Program-made: the position numbers and the translations under genes
Shown here: one piece after another, positions 11,156 to 23,553 of the stretch
Layout of the letters: every line of letters begins with the position of its first letter
How positions within the stretch are numbered: position 1 is the stretch's first letter
Notes under the pieces: generated by a model
What the model was told of the DNA's origin: nothing
The model's database searches: none
What the model saw: the letters and a program-made list of their open reading frames with translations, nothing else
Origin: Globodera rostochiensis
Lineage: Eukaryota; Nematoda; Chromadorea; Rhabditida; Heteroderidae
Reading direction: 5' to 3'
Length of the DNA: 64,000 nt
NCBI GenBank assembly: GCA_018350325.1
Contig: JAEVLN010000020.1
Span: 341,796 to 405,795, forward strand

Positions 11156-12600
11156 AAATATATTAATTGAAAATAATTTTAAAATACTAGAAGTACAGTA
11201 AAGAAATTTGAAACTGTCAAATAAAAATTTGTTTTAAAGCATTTTAAGTGAATCGTTGACTACTTAAAATAGAAATAAATATTGTTTTGTATTAGGCAAC
11301 TTTAACGTTTGGCTGGTGCACAGTACAACTCATCAAGACGAATCATTAAATTTCGTTTTGTCAATGGTTTTGAGGTAATTCGACAAATTCTATACGACAA
11401 AAATAGGCTTATAATATTAAGTAAGTCATTAACTAATAAAATTAATATGGCATTTTAAAAAGATTGTTGAATAACAAATAAATTTTAACCTCATCTTAAA
11501 AATCAAACGCATCCAGCTAACATAAATTTAATAGCCACAACTGCAAAAGTAAAAGGAAAAACAATGAACAATTTAATAATTATTTTTTTTGTAATTTTAC
11601 ATGTTTTATTTATTTGCATTTTTTTATAATTTTGTCTGTGCACCTCCATGATCTGGATGGTTGCTCCACTGTTGGTTAAAAACAAATTGTTGAATGTAAG
11701 AATAAATAAATTTGTTTAATGGATCTTTTTTAAAATTAATATACTTTAACTTATATTTTTGTTCACAAAATAAATGGATGGGTATACAGAATAAATAATA
11801 AATTGTTTATATTTAGTTATTTAATCAAAATTGTTGGATCAATTCATACTTAATTTTAATCAATTGGTTTGCATCTCCTTAATTAAATGTAACTTGTTTT
11901 TGACGTAGGGGACAATCGATGCTGGAATTTTGTTACATTTCATTTAATAAAATATGAATTATTCTAAGAACATTCTTTTGTTGATCTTTGCCAATCAAAC
12001 GATCAATATTTTAATTTGATATTTACCGCCGGTATCTAAAAAGTTATTTTTGCGGAATTTATTTCTATCAGACATGCTTGGATTTTTGTAATGGATTAAT
12101 CAAAATTTTAAATTGATATTTGAAACTATTTTGTTTGTATGAACGTGTATTTAATAATATTATTTTACTGTTAAATATTTTTTTACAGCATCGCCTCTTG
12201 TATATTCGTGTAAACTAATAAACAATTTATGCCTGATTTATATTTTACAAAAACCTGTTTAAAGCTAAATCTCTTAAAAATCATTTAGGTAAATTTATGT
12301 AAAGCGTAACTTTAATGAATAATTCGAGAGTTAAACATATGTTGAAAGTCATGATTAATTTATTTAATCCTATCTCATAATTACAGCGCGCAATTACTGA
12401 CAGCAATGTAAAAAACTATAAACACAAAATCGGCCATACCAATGGAGCAAGATCAAATTTTGTTCAGTGTGATCTATTTTTTCTTTTAATTAAAAGGGTT
12501 AAGAAAAGCAATTATTAATTTACAACTGGAAAACAAATAATTAATAATAATTAATCCGTGCAATTGTTTATGTATTAAAGAAATTAAGAATTGAATTTAA
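11156..12600. other. AT-rich; one short frame
   Basis: A short plus-strand frame NTKSAIPMEQDQILFSVI occurs near 12420-12480 without splice support. A weak AT-rich minus-strand ORF is at 11503-11685. Nothing else was seen. Confidence 0.3.
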
Positions 12601-12726
12601 CAAAAAATTGTTTTTTTTTCGTTGGACCTTGAACGGGATAGTTTGATCTCTTCGGTGGCAATTTCTATTATTTTGTCTCAGAATGCAAAGCCAAAACTTC
12701 TAATGGACATTTTTGGAGAAATTATG
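12601..12726 (+). CDS. Candidate exon ending at a GTATGTGTG donor
   Basis: A 42-codon frame reads SLDLERDSLISSVAISIILS, then QNAKPKLLMDIFGEIM, and meets a good donor at 12727. No AG acceptor borders its 5' end, so it may begin at the internal ATG 12703 (MDIFGEIM). Helical, mixed-charge composition. No family recognised. A hAT-like element starts only about 20 bp downstream. Confidence 0.35.
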
Positions 12727-12745
12727 GTATGTGTGAGTGTTAAAT

Positions 12746-12927
12746 AGTGTTCGGCAAATGGGGTTTTTCGGTATTCGGTATCGGTATTTCGGTATAATAC
12801 CGATACCAAAAAAAAACCGAAATTCTAAAAAATTCTTTGGTACGGTATTTCGGTAAAATACCGAAAAAATACCGATACCGAAAAATACCTACCGAAAAAA
12901 TTCGGTATACCGATCGGTATTAGGTTT
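12746..12927. mobile_element. hAT-like fragment built on GGTATTTC repeats
   Basis: Starts AGTGTTCGGCAAATGGGG, close to hAT terminal sequences, and is followed by about 12 copies of CGGTAT/GGTATTTC in both orientations, giving strong self-complementarity (TACCGAAAAA...TTTTTCGGTA). No matching right terminus or target duplication was found, so it is probably truncated. Confidence 0.5.
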
Positions 12928-12982
12928 TTTTTTTTAAATTTTGAATTTCAATTTCAAATGAACAAAAACTTTCATTCAATAC

Positions 12983-13252
12983 TTATAATTGATAATAGGC
13001 AATGTTTTGTTGAGAAAAATAAGCTTCGGCGTTTTCCGGGTTCATTTCAATTGAGTTTGAAGAGAAATTTTGTTGATGAACCCAAAAGGGTACCCCCTGG
13101 GAAAATTGAATTTTAACAAAAAATTGACACACTTTTAAATTTTTAAAAAATGAAATTTTTTTGCATTCAAATTTTATTTTATTTGAATGTCTCAACTTTA
13201 AGCTGAGATTTGCATTCCTTAAAAATTCACCCAATTTTGCTAAGCAGAGCAT
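12983..13252 (-). CDS. 89-codon ORF next to the minisatellite
   Basis: Begins at ATG 13252, at the edge of the minisatellite's left arm, and ends at 12983. Starts MLCLAKLGEFLRNANLSLKL and ends with a polar stretch rich in Asn, Ser and Gln. It may be part of the neighbouring repeat rather than a host gene. No family recognised. Confidence 0.2.
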   Translation of the reverse strand: MLCLAKLGEFLRNANLSLKLRHSNKIKFECKKISFFKNLKVCQFFVKIQFSQGVPFWVHQQNFSSNSIEMNPENAEAYFSQQNIAYYQL

Positions 13253-14305
13253 CTAAAATTTTTTTTAGTTTATTTTTTGGAACATTTTATTTTTGAAGAA
13301 ATTGTGAATAAACTAAAAAAAAATGTTAGATGGGGTGCGTTGATGTTCAAATTACTCTCGCCGTCTGACTCTCTCTTTTTTCGCACTATTTCTTCAAAAA
13401 TAAAATGTTCCAAAAAATAAACTTAAAAAAATTTTAGATGGGGTGCGTTGTTGTTCAAATTACTCTCGCCGTCTGACTCTCTCTTTTTATAACACTATTT
13501 CTTCAAAAATAAAATGTTCCAAAAATAAACTTAAAAAAATTTTAGATGGGGTGCGTTGATGTTCAAATTACTCTCGCCGTCTGACTCTCTCTTTTTATAA
13601 CACTATTTCTTCAAAAATAAAATGTTCCAAAAAATAAACTAAAAAAAATTCTAGATGGGGTGCGTTTATGTTCAAATTACTCTCGCCGTCTTGACTCTCT
13701 CATTTTAGCACACTATTTCTTAAAAATAAAATTTTCAAAATTAAACAAAAATAATTTTTAGATGGGATGCGTTATGTTCAAATTACTCTCACCGTCTGAC
13801 TCTCTCTTTTTATAACACTATTTCTTCAAAAATAAAATGTTCCAAAAATAAACTAAAAAAAAATTTTAGATGGCGTGCGTTGATGTTCAAATTACTCTCG
13901 CCGTCTGACTCTCTCTTTTTATAACACTATTTCTTCAAAAATAAAATGTTCCAAAAATAAACTTAAAAAAATTTTAGATGGGGTGCGTTGATGTTCAAAT
14001 TACTCTCGCCGTCTGACTCTCTCTTTTTATAACACTATTTCTTCAAAAATAAAATGTTCCAAAAATAAATTTAAAAAAAATTCTAGATGGGGTGCGTTGA
14101 TGTTCAAATTACTCTCGCCGTCTGACTCTCTCTTTTTTCGCACTATTTCTTCAAAAATAAAATGTTCCAAAAAATAAACTTAAAAAAATTTTAGATGGGG
14201 TGCGTTGATGTTCAAATTACTCTCGCCGTCTGGCTCTCTCTTTTTTCGCACTATTTCTTCAAAAACAAAATGTTCCAAAAAATAAACTTAAAAAAATTTT
14301 AGATG
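13250..14305. mobile_element. MITE-like element with terminal inverted repeats and an internal minisatellite
   Basis: Left arm 13250-13302 and right arm 14253-14305 are reverse complements at about 51 of 53 positions, with ends CATCTAAAA / TTTTAGATG. The sequence between them is the 108-bp minisatellite. No transposase was seen and flanking duplications are unclear. Confidence 0.7.
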
Positions 14306-14322
14306 GGGTGCGTTGATGTTCA
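13328..14322 (+). repeat. 108-bp tandem repeat, nine full copies plus a part
   Basis: Units begin with AGATGGGGTGCGTTGATG at 13328, 13436, 13544, 13653, 13760, 13868, 13976, 14085, 14193 and 14301 (period 107-109). Each has a GC-richer half (ctctcgccgtctgactctct) and an AT half identical to the element's right arm. Copies are nearly identical except the one at 13653-13760. The last breaks off at 14322. Confidence 0.95.
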
Positions 14323-15393
14323 CTAATTGTTGGGCGAATTAAAAATAAAGCTTAAATTATAATTTACAGCAATAAAATATTAAATCTATCATAATTTAAA
14401 ATTCAAAAAATCTTTATAATAAAAAAATGAAAGCATATGACTTAACTAATATACAAAGTTTAGAAATCTCGCAACAAAGAATAAAAGGTTAAAGGGCAGA
14501 GAATCTAATTTATTAATATTTGTAAAAAAACACAAATTTCAATTAATTCAGGTTTACAAACAAAGTTATTTAATGTTTTTCAAAAGTTGATAAAGATTGT
14601 ACTAAAAACAATACTAACAATTTATATACAATTAAATATACCTGAACTATACTATTTTATTTTATATTTGAATTGTATGTATGAGCTTAATAGAGTGCTT
14701 TCACTTCTTTCAATAAGGTACAAACAAATTAAAAATTTAAAAAACAATCAGAAACATTATAAACAACTACTTAAAAATAATTATTGTTGAGAAAATAAAA
14801 CTCAATTCGATCCAGTAAAAAATACACCCAACAGAAAATAGTTCCAACTTAATTAAAAAATAAACAATTAATAAAAAAATAATTTTCTGCAAACAAGCAA
14901 TGAAAACTTGAACTAAATAAATTTAATCATGTGACTAGCCATGATTAGCCGAACACGCGTAAAAAAGCTCTCCTTGCTTAATCAAATAAAAAGAATTTAA
15001 TATCTTCAAATAAATTAATGAAGTATAAATTATCAAATTTGAAAAATGTTTTACAATACATAAATACCTATTTATTTGTATATCAGTGAATAAACTTAAT
15101 AAAAAAATTTATTTTTTTAAAGTTTCACAGGAGAAAAGCAAAATAATAAGCAAAAATAAATGTTTCAGCAAATAAAGAAATGTAAAATAAGAAACTGTAA
15201 ATTAAGGTCTCTTTTTATCAGCAAGACGGTTTAATAAGCCAATTGCGTAAACTAAAAATTATTTAACAAAGTTTGTCGGCAAGAGCTAAAAAAACATTCA
15301 TTATTAAAGTGGACGAATAATTAATTTAAAAAAAATTAAAAATTATTAATAACAAAAAACCATCAAAAGAAAAAAAGACTTTACCATTTTAAA
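14323..15393. other. AT-rich, nothing convincing
   Basis: Includes a 67-codon AT-rich plus-strand ORF (14587-14790) of low-complexity N, K, I, Y and L composition, which I do not regard as coding. Confidence 0.4.
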
Positions 15394-15504
15394 ATGTATA
15401 AATTCGCTATATATTTGTTATTTTATATTTGTGCGGATCGAGAATACAAATTACATAACCGTATTCACAACACTTTTCTTGGATACATTTCCCGGTTTTT
15501 TTAA
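15394..15504 (+). CDS. Small ORF with a signal-peptide-like start
   Basis: ATG 15394 to TAA 15502: MYKFAIYLLFYICADREYKL, then HNRIHNTFLGYISRFF. Met-Tyr-Lys followed by a ten-residue hydrophobic core and Cys-Ala fits a secretory signal. It lies 77 bp upstream of the spliced gene at 15581, but no phase-0 donor joining them was found. Confidence 0.3.
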   Translation: MYKFAIYLLFYICADREYKLHNRIHNTFLGYISRFF

Positions 15505-15580
15505 TATTAAAACAAAAATAAAAATGGTTAAATTCGAAAGCTATAAAATTACATTAAAAAATTAATTAATTCATTTTTAG

Positions 15581-15790
15581 GTTGGCACATTCGAATTCGA
15601 AAATGAACTTAGCGCGGCGGCTCCGCCAGACAACGAAGACAGTGGAACGAATAGGAAAAAGCCCTGGCTAAAAAGTAAAGGTTAAACAATTTAATTAATT
15701 ATTGTTACAATTATAATTAGATCATAAAAACTTAAACTTTATTTTATTAAAGTCGATCGAAAACCAGAAACAAGGAGGTCCAAAGGATAG
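15581..15790 (+). CDS. Two-exon gene 3' end, acidic linker then basic tail
   Basis: Exon 15581-15680 follows a textbook acceptor (attcatttttag). It reads VGTFEFENELSAAAPPDNED, then SGTNRKKPWLKSK. The donor is at 15681 (GTTAAA) or 15675 (GTAAAG); both keep the same downstream frame because they are 6 nt apart. Exon 15753-15790 follows tttattttattaaag and reads DRKPETRRSKG to a stop at 15788. Frame continuity over a 72-bp intron, high GC and a disordered, charged composition make this one of the best gene calls in the window. Function unknown; the 5' exons were not identified. Confidence 0.55.
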
Positions 15791-17177
15791 CGCTACAAGA
15801 TATTTTCACATTCTAATTCAAGAATTACAATGAAAAATCAGTATTTATGGATGGAAATCAAATATAAAAGTCGTAAATCAAATACCATTTAATAAAAAAA
15901 TTAACAAATTGCCAAATAATTGACGCCAAGCTATTGATTAAAAGAATAATAAACAAATATTTTGTCATTGAAAGTATGGAGAACTATGTACGTCGTGGGT
16001 GCAGAATTATAATCAAATTGATAAAAAATAATGTCAGTGAAAATGATAAAAAAGCCGTTGGTTTCTGTTATAAACTTGATTTTAAATTTAACTGGTCGTG
16101 GATATTTTCCCTTTTTTTTGTTATAGATTAAATATTTTAGGAAAATTATGGATGTTTTCAATGTTTATTAATTTCTTATCTTTCAAATTACCATGATCGG
16201 TAGGTGAATAGAAAAACAGTTTCGCATTGTAATGCCGTAATGAATCTTGCTTTTTCTGTCCTCGTTCAATTGTGGACATTGCCGTACACTTATGTATGTG
16301 TTCTGTTCATTTTAATTTGCTGTTTTTTTTCTTTTATTTACTTGTTCCAAAATAATACATGCCCTTTAATGCAACTTTTATTTTATATTTTACATCCCTC
16401 AATATTAAAATATTTTTAAAATTATTTTCGCATAATGAAGTAAATTCTCAATAATATCGTTGCTTTTATTTTAAACCGACCGAGACTAGAAATTATTATT
16501 TAATTTAATTAATTGATATTTTTATTTTGTAAAATTAATTAGAGCAAAACTTTATTTTTTTTCCTTTCTTAAAATAATTTTTAAAAATTAGGACTGACTG
16601 ATGATGAAAGTGATCAAAATAAATGCGCTGACATAAATAAACCAACAAATTTTAAATGCTGCCCGTGGAAAAACAACCGGTTGATAAAATAAATATGATT
16701 GTATTAAAAAAAACCTTAACAATTGGCAATTAAATATTAATTCTTTATTTCAAACAATCAATTAAATATGAATTTTGATTGAATCGGACTATAGAACGTC
16801 ATTATATAATTTTTAGTCCAATCGACAAACAAAGGTCGTATTTACTGAATTGTAAAATGGCAAAACCTTATAATAAGGTAACGAACAATTCCATCAATTA
16901 TTATTATATTAAAAACAATTTAATTGAAGAAAACGAACAAAAGTCAACGCGTATTACTTTAATTTTAAAAAAACCATATTCTAATTTTTTTCGCAATAAA
17001 AGATATAAAATAACAACTAATTAAATGCGTGCAAGATAATAAACGTCTAACAAAGTGTCAAACATTTAACTTAAAATTTATTAATCGGTAGATATGAAAA
17101 ATCTAATATTTGTCAGAAATACAATTAATATTGACTACCATTGTAATGCTGCAATTTTAAATTCAATCAAAATCTAG
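15791..17177. other. AT-rich, no supported gene
   Basis: Contains AT-rich ORFs on both strands (15931-16161 minus, 15934-16131 plus, 16204-16419 plus with a hydrophobic stretch, 16779-17024 plus). They overlap or lack coding-like composition. Confidence 0.35.
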
Positions 17178-17266
17178 CAGTTGTGCAGGAGCGAGCGTCT
17201 CTCATCATAAAGTCCGTCTCCATCATCATCAATCAGCTCGGCGAAGCAGCCAAAAAATATAAATGA
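17178..17266 (+). CDS. Candidate terminal exon, amphipathic helix
   Basis: After tctag at 17173-17177 the frame from 17180 reads VVQERASLIIKSVSIIINQL, then GEAAKKYK and a stop at 17264. The heptad-like pattern suggests a helical C-terminus. GC content is about twice the background. A second frame (SSCAGASVSHHKV) is also open, so the call is moderate. No family recognised. Confidence 0.35.
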
Positions 17267-20200
17267 AACAAAAATATTTAAGAATATAATGCAGTCGTCT
17301 TTAATTAAATTAGTTAATTTTTCTTTTTTTTACAAGGATCAATTCTCGGCCATAACGGCATGATTAATAATAAAGGAGCATTAAAAAAATAAATGCAAAC
17401 ATTTACTTAAAAATACTTTTAAGCTGAAAAAATAAAAGAGAAAATTGAGCTCGTAAATTAATGTAAGCAATATAAAAAATATAAAATAATTACATATTTT
17501 ATCAATCAATTCAAAAAGAATCACTTCCGTTTGACGGATACATCGCGAAATATCAAATTTATAATTGCTGATAAATCAAAATTAAATTTACATAAATTTT
17601 TGAAACCTCACTAACTTTTTGTCACGCAAATCAATTAAATCAATAACACAGAGAGAAAATGAAAATTTTATAGATGCTAGCCTCTCTTTCCAAAAGATTT
17701 AGTTGAACAAACTTTGTTATTTTTTAAAATTGGCTAAAAGAACATTCTTTAATTGGAGCGAATTTTGTATCCACTTTTGGAGCTGAACCAATTTTTTGAT
17801 TTATTTTTAATTTTAATTACTTTTTAATTACACTATGCGTTCAAACTCTTTCTTTGTGAAAAAATTCAAATACCCAGGCTTTTATAGTAATTATCATACT
17901 AATGTTGTTTTTTTAAACTTTTTAGTGCAAATTGCATTTTCCATTATTTAAGAATTGTTTTATTGGCATTATAAAAAATGATGAATTCCTTGATATATAT
18001 TTATGCATTAGAAAGATTTTAAGTCGTACTTGTCATTTCAATGTTAGTAATTCTTTTAATACATTTCATTTAAATGGATGTAATTTAACATGTTATGCCA
18101 GTTAATATATTGTAAAACGCAATGAGTTGTGGTGACTCTTATGCCCTTAGTGGCACCTGTCGTATTATTTGAAGCGATATTTGAAGATTTTGTTTTGCAT
18201 CACTTTTTTTAGTATTGTTATTAATATTTGTGTTGTTTAATATTAAGGGAATTTATCTATTATTTTACTCAAGTTTTATTATTTAACACATTTTTTACTT
18301 TTAGTCCATTTGATCTAAATATATAATAAAAATATAAATAGTTAGTTCCTTTTTTTTAAAACACAAGATTAAACATAAATGTTTATAAGAACCTTTAAGA
18401 TAAAAAACATTAACAAAAATCAAAAGGAAACAATATCAACGAATATAATCATCAACGAAACAATTCAATCGCTTCACTAATCTGAGAATGTATAATAACT
18501 TTATTATAAAATAAATAGGAAAGATTAAACAAAAATTGTCGCAGTGCCGCAAAAACTAAACAAATGAAATAAATCAAATTAATCAGCTCTCATGCTAAAA
18601 AATCAGCCGCTTCGTCCATGCTGTAACAAACAAGTATGAGAGGGTCAATTCGTCCATGCTTGATTTTCAAAACATATTTTGTGCCTATAAAATTATTTAT
18701 AATAGTAATAATATAAGATTAAATACTAAAATCATCGGACTAAATCAACATATTTAAATGAATTAAATTGGTAAATATGCAAAAATGATGACTGAAACAA
18801 TTGATAACCCTCCACAATTTTTCAATAATCAAAAATAAAATCATAAAAAATGGCGCCAAGTAACGGCAATTTAATATTTAAAAGTAGATTAATTGAAAGA
18901 CATGTTTTAGCTGGTACAATCAAAGACCTGATGCTGGTGCAGTAATTCAATTTTATATGATAATTAACAGAGCTAAAAATAATTAAATAACTTAGAATCT
19001 GCGTTTTTAAAAATTAATTTAAACTAACTACATACGTAAATAAAAATAATAAAATATAATCCCTTAAAACAATTTGACGCCAATTCGCAAAGACAAATGA
19101 AAAAACATTTTATGCTAATTTTTAATAATTAAATATTGGAAACTAAATTTTTTATTTCTAACATCAAAAATTATAAATATAAAAAAAATTTAAAAATATT
19201 TTATATTGGCAATGGCTATTCCTTTTTCCGAGACTTAACTTTAAATTTAATGGCTAGTTGTGATAATTGAAAATAAAACGAAATGGTGCTGCAATGAAAT
19301 TTTTTGTATTAATAATCACACTTTAATTTAAAAATCCATCTGGCTTATCGAGAAAGTAATTTTAAATTAAATCAACCCCATAATTAATCCTAATAAAAAT
19401 GAATCTCTTGAAAGGCCATATCGGCAAAACCAGAAAAACCATACGTCATGGGATGGGAAAATGTTTTATAAAAGATTTGAAATTTTGACAATTATAACAA
19501 TAATGCTTTTTGCAATTCCTGTCAAGCACCTCAAGCAGCAAATTTAACTGTATTTAAGAATTATCTATAAATTGATAACTTTGTGCAGAATAAGTTTTAA
19601 CGTTTATTAGAAAATTGTTCATTTGATTAAAGGGTTGAAAAGTTTGACGCAATGTAAAAATTAGTAAATTATAGATTTTTATGCATGCGAAAAAATAATA
19701 AATAGAAAATCCTAAATTCCAGCTGAACTAATAATAAAACAAGATTATTATCCATCAATTCATCATTTTTATGCTTAAATCAAAATTAAAAATTTGACAT
19801 TCAGTTATCGAACGAGTTAAAGTTGAGAAATATTTTTTAAATATAACATCAATTTCGTGTGGTCAACCTTATAATTTGGGCAAGGTTGAATCGGACTGTA
19901 TGAGTGGAGAGTTCTTTAATTGTGAGTTCTTAAAATTTGATGAAAAACCAAATTACTACTAAATTTAAAAAGAAAGCAACTTTCAAAATCAAAGCCAAAA
20001 CTAATAAATGAACCAATTATTAGTTATTCATAGTAAAATCAGAGTCGCCAACAAAAATTAGTTGCGCCACCGATTTACCGTCTGATTTTGTCTTTCTTAA
20101 TAATATTTTATAACAAATTCTATTAAAATGCAATAGATTTAAACTTCATTTCCAACACCGTTGGCTCCAAAAGTCGGATTTGATGGAATGCAGATAGAAG

Positions 20201-20736
20201 CGGCAAGGAAGGAATCATGAGTAGAAATGTAAATGTATTTTGCTCTTAGCGAACGTATGCTGAATTTTTTAATGTTTTTGAAAACATTAACTAAACTTAT
20301 TATTGTCAAAATTTATATTAAAATTTAAATACAAAAATTTTCAAATTATTAAAAGGCAATCAAAAAAGCATATGTCCAAAAAAAAGTGATTACTATTTAA
20401 TTATATTAAATTATAGGAGTTGATAATATAAAATGATTTAATATTTATTAATGAAAAAATTATTTTAAAACCCATTGTTCTAAACGTTATAAGATTATTG
20501 TTTAAATAAAGCTGGAAGCGTAAATTAGTAATCAAATTACCTTGCAGCAAACTAAAAATATTCACTTACAAATTATGTTTATTGAATAATCATTACTAAA
20601 AAAAGCAATTAAACGAAGCTGCAGAATGATTTTGTTATAATAAAGGCACGCCCGTTTCAATAGTTATTTTTTAAAATCAATTCTAAATATGGTCAGCGTT
20701 TATTAAAATATTTAAATTTAATGAATGTTGGGTTAG
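17267..20736. other. AT-rich; a few trace exons
   Basis: Weak candidates: minus-strand MDEAADFLA after the strong acceptor tgtttgttacag (18589-18615); plus-strand GTIKDLMLVQ after gttttag (18911); plus-strand ATG 19399, MNLLKGHIGKTRKTIRHGMG; plus-strand frame SFPTPLAPKVGFDGMQIEAA (20146-20220). Each is under 40 codons and stands alone. Confidence 0.3.
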
Positions 20737-20847
20737 CATCTTACTGAAGCCATTGCTTCAACGTTGGTTACCAAGAAAGGGAAAGATCGCGGTGCCCTGC
20801 TAAAGAAGATGGAGATCCTGGCAGAGGCAAAATTAGATCAATTATAA
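20737..20847 (+). CDS. Candidate terminal exon, charged helix
   Basis: Directly after an AG (ttgggttag) the frame reads HLTEAIASTLVTKKGKDRGA, then LLKKMEILAEAKLDQL, and stops at 20845. The 36 codons are strikingly coding-like (balanced Lys/Glu, Ala and Leu), with GC near 45 percent in a 25 percent background. Likely the C-terminal helix of a longer protein. The acceptor tract is weak. No family recognised. Confidence 0.4.
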   Translation, partial: HLTEAIASTLVTKKGKDRGALLKKMEILAEAKLDQL

Positions 20848-21565
20848 AATGCATAAAAGGTATATGCAATACGACTAAATTAGAGTAGACCAAATTCAAA
20901 AAATAAAATGTAAGCTAAAAATATATAAAACAAAATTAATGATCGACGAAACATTACTAATGTGATGCACATAAAAAAACGCATTTATAAAATAAATGTT
21001 AAAAGGTTAGCAAACGATAATTTTTGATACTTGTACTTTCATGGAATATTGAGGAAACATTTCTCGACATCGAGAAATAAAGTATTTTAGTTTTAAAGTA
21101 AACATAATATGTATGAAAGTCTAAATTTAAGTAAATATTATTTTTAAAGATCGCAAATTAGAAAATTAAAATTCAAATTACAAGAAAAAAATGATGAATT
21201 TTAGTGAAATAACAAAAATTATTATAGTTACGCTAAATAAAAATTTTTTTTTCTGTAAAAAACCCATTTGTATGTTGGCAGTTCATTCAAATAGAAAGGA
21301 ATAAAAAGCTAATAAATATATAAACATTAAAGCTTCCACTAGGGCAATTTATCCCAAATTTAAAAAAAAGTAATATTTTTATGTCAAGTTAAAGAGAAGA
21401 TTTTTCCTAAAATTTTCAATGGCAAAAGAATTGTATTAAAATTGCCTTAAAAACAAGAAAATCAAAATTATTCAGAACTTCAAGCAAAGAATAATATTGA
21501 ATCTGACTTTGTTAAAAACAAAAATTTAAAATAAAAATGCGAATACTGTGATTTATGCCAATTAA
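20848..21565. other. AT-rich, nothing seen
   Basis: No ORF, repeat or splice pair worth reporting. Confidence 0.5.
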
Positions 21566-21712
21566 TTGTGTAAAGTCCACATGTTACAAATAAGGGCGAT
21601 TGCACCACGATGCCTCTTGGCCGGAGCCTATGACAAGGCCAGAATTTGTTACCACGAACTAGGCCATTGCCTAACCATCTGGTTTCAGAGAAAAGTAGGC
21701 CAATTATGCGAC
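21566..21712 (+). CDS. Candidate exon with an HELGH motif
   Basis: The frame reads APRCLLAGAYDKARICYHEL, then GHCLTIWFQRKVGQLCD, and reaches a GTAAGA donor at 21713. HELGH fits the HExxH zinc-binding signature of metallopeptidases. The downstream residues do not show the third ligand of the astacin, matrixin or M1 families, so a peptidase call is not justified. The minus strand of the same island is also open (21480-21785), which weakens the evidence. Confidence 0.3.
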
Positions 21713-21884
21713 GTAAGAATTGTGCAATATTTTTTATGTGCCAAAACAAAAAATAAACTTTCTCCAAAATTAATAAATAAAACAAATGAAATTGAAATAA
21801 AAATAGAGTGAAATTACAAAGCGCAAAATAAATTTCAAAAATATTTATAAAGTACTAAAAATAAATTAATAAATTGCTTATGCT

Positions 21885-21923
21885 TCAATTCAAAGGAACA
21901 GGAATGGGGTTCGGCGGTCGGTG
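21885..21923 (-). CDS. Candidate proline-rich terminal exon
   Basis: Minus strand: acceptor atggttcag, then HRPPNPIPVPLN and a stop. Very short, but a proline-rich C-terminus in strongly AT-rich DNA is unusual. Confidence 0.2.
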   Translation of the reverse strand, partial: HRPPNPIPVPLN

Positions 21924-22293
21924 CTGAACCATTAAAAATTTTAAAATGCAATGCAAAAAATAGATAATATATATTAATTTTCTAAAGATTATGGTATAAA
22001 TATTGTTGAATTGTAATTAAAAATAAAAGGTTATAATGACAAAAAAAATTTAAATCGTCTGCAATCGTAAAAATATATTTAATTTGTTCAAAACGAACTT
22101 GGAATAAAACACTCATAACCCAATGGAAATGTAAATGAAATGGCCAACAAACAATTTATTTTTTAAATTTTAACGAAAAAAGCATTATATAAACATAATT
22201 GAATATAACACTTTGAGAATTAACCAACTAAAATTTATTGAAATAAGCTTGAAATCAATTAAAATCATCTTGAGTTGATAAATAGCTCTTACA

Positions 22294-22395
22294 ATGTGCG
22301 TTAACTACTCGTACCCTTTCATAGCCGTCGGCAGTCATTTGTCTTATCAGTTACAAAATTTTATTAAACAATATATACGAATATTTATTGAATAG
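22294..22395 (+). CDS. 33-codon ORF
   Basis: ATG 22294: MCVNYSYPFIAVGSHLSYQL, then an AT-rich tail to TAG 22393. Only the first half looks coding. A TATCAG|TTACAA boundary gives no donor. No family recognised. Confidence 0.2.
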   Translation: MCVNYSYPFIAVGSHLSYQLQNFIKQYIRIFIE

Positions 22396-22865
22396 TCATA
22401 TATACTAAATAAATGTACGACAAAGATAAATAACAAGAATGTCAATTAGATTTCAAATAAAGGCTAGGAGAAGAGAACAAAACATACCCATAATTAATTA
22501 ATAACAATTAAAATATAAATTAAACACAAAGTAAGCAAAAATATAATCAATCACCTGCAATTAAAAAAAAAATATACACATTCATTCAAACTTTGACTCA
22601 CTGACGTGAAAACACACGATCGAGTCCGAAATAGAATACATTAATAATTTTTTAAAGAAGATTTTACAATCGCCTCCAGAGAATGTTTAATAAATAATGC
22701 ATAATTAAATCTTCAAAAACAATTATCCTACTTGAGATTGTGCATATGGGCCCCTTTAAACGCATATAATTTCTCTAATATTAATCTTAAATGATAAAAG
22801 CATTATAATATATATTTAAAGAACCTCATTATTGTAAGTAATATCAGTCAGTTTAAAGCGTAAAA
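22396..22865. other. AT-rich, nothing seen
   Basis: No coding-like island or repeat recognised. Confidence 0.5.
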
Positions 22866-22965
22866 TTAATTAATCCGATATTCCCAAACAATAAAAAATC
22901 TGGTGAGATTCGGCCATGATTGAAGTTTTCTTCTTATACACAAGACCGTCGAAAGCCGCACATTG
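22866..22965 (-). CDS. Candidate terminal exon
   Basis: Minus strand, after gacgactttag: NVRLSTVLCIRRKLQSWPNL, then TRFFIVWEYRIN and a stop at 22866. The open frame continues upstream of the acceptor into AT-rich DNA (to 23078). Basic, aromatic composition. No family recognised. Confidence 0.3.
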
Positions 22966-23553
22966 CTAAAGTCGTCGTTATAGTAAAATAATCCAAATAA
23001 ATAAAAAAAACATTTGATACAAAATATTACTATTTCGTATTCCTTTTTAAACTTGTACACTATTAATTGATGCTTCAATCAACTAACTTGTTTTAGCATT
23101 TAAAAATAGGCATTGACAAAAAAGAATTTCAATCGATTGTGAGAACTAAATAATATTAAATAAACTAGACGCTATAAAATTTTTAAATTAAACAATAAAA
23201 TAGACTCTTAATTTAGCAAAAATAGCAATATCGCTTTGTGTTGTTGTTTTATAAAATGTCATTAACCTTTTATGATACCTATTATTCATAATATTTCTCA
23301 TTAACAGCCTGGTCAATTTATTTTTTGGTGTAATTAATATTTAAACTTCATATTTTGTTAAATGTTAGGTGTTTAATTTGAAAATTGTAAAAAACACATA
23401 AAAAATAAATTAATATTGAATTTAGAAGAAAACTTCTAAATAGACGGAGCATTAAGTAACAAAAAAATTAAAATAAAATAATTACTAAAAACAATAGCAT
23501 AAAGAGTGAATAAACTTATTTTAAATCGCGAAGTCAACTGGACGTAACAAGCC

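Noticed and set aside
13328..14322. CRISPR-like look of the 108-bp repeats
   Set aside because: Units are contiguous and nearly identical along their whole length, with no variable spacers, in a eukaryotic setting. It is a minisatellite.
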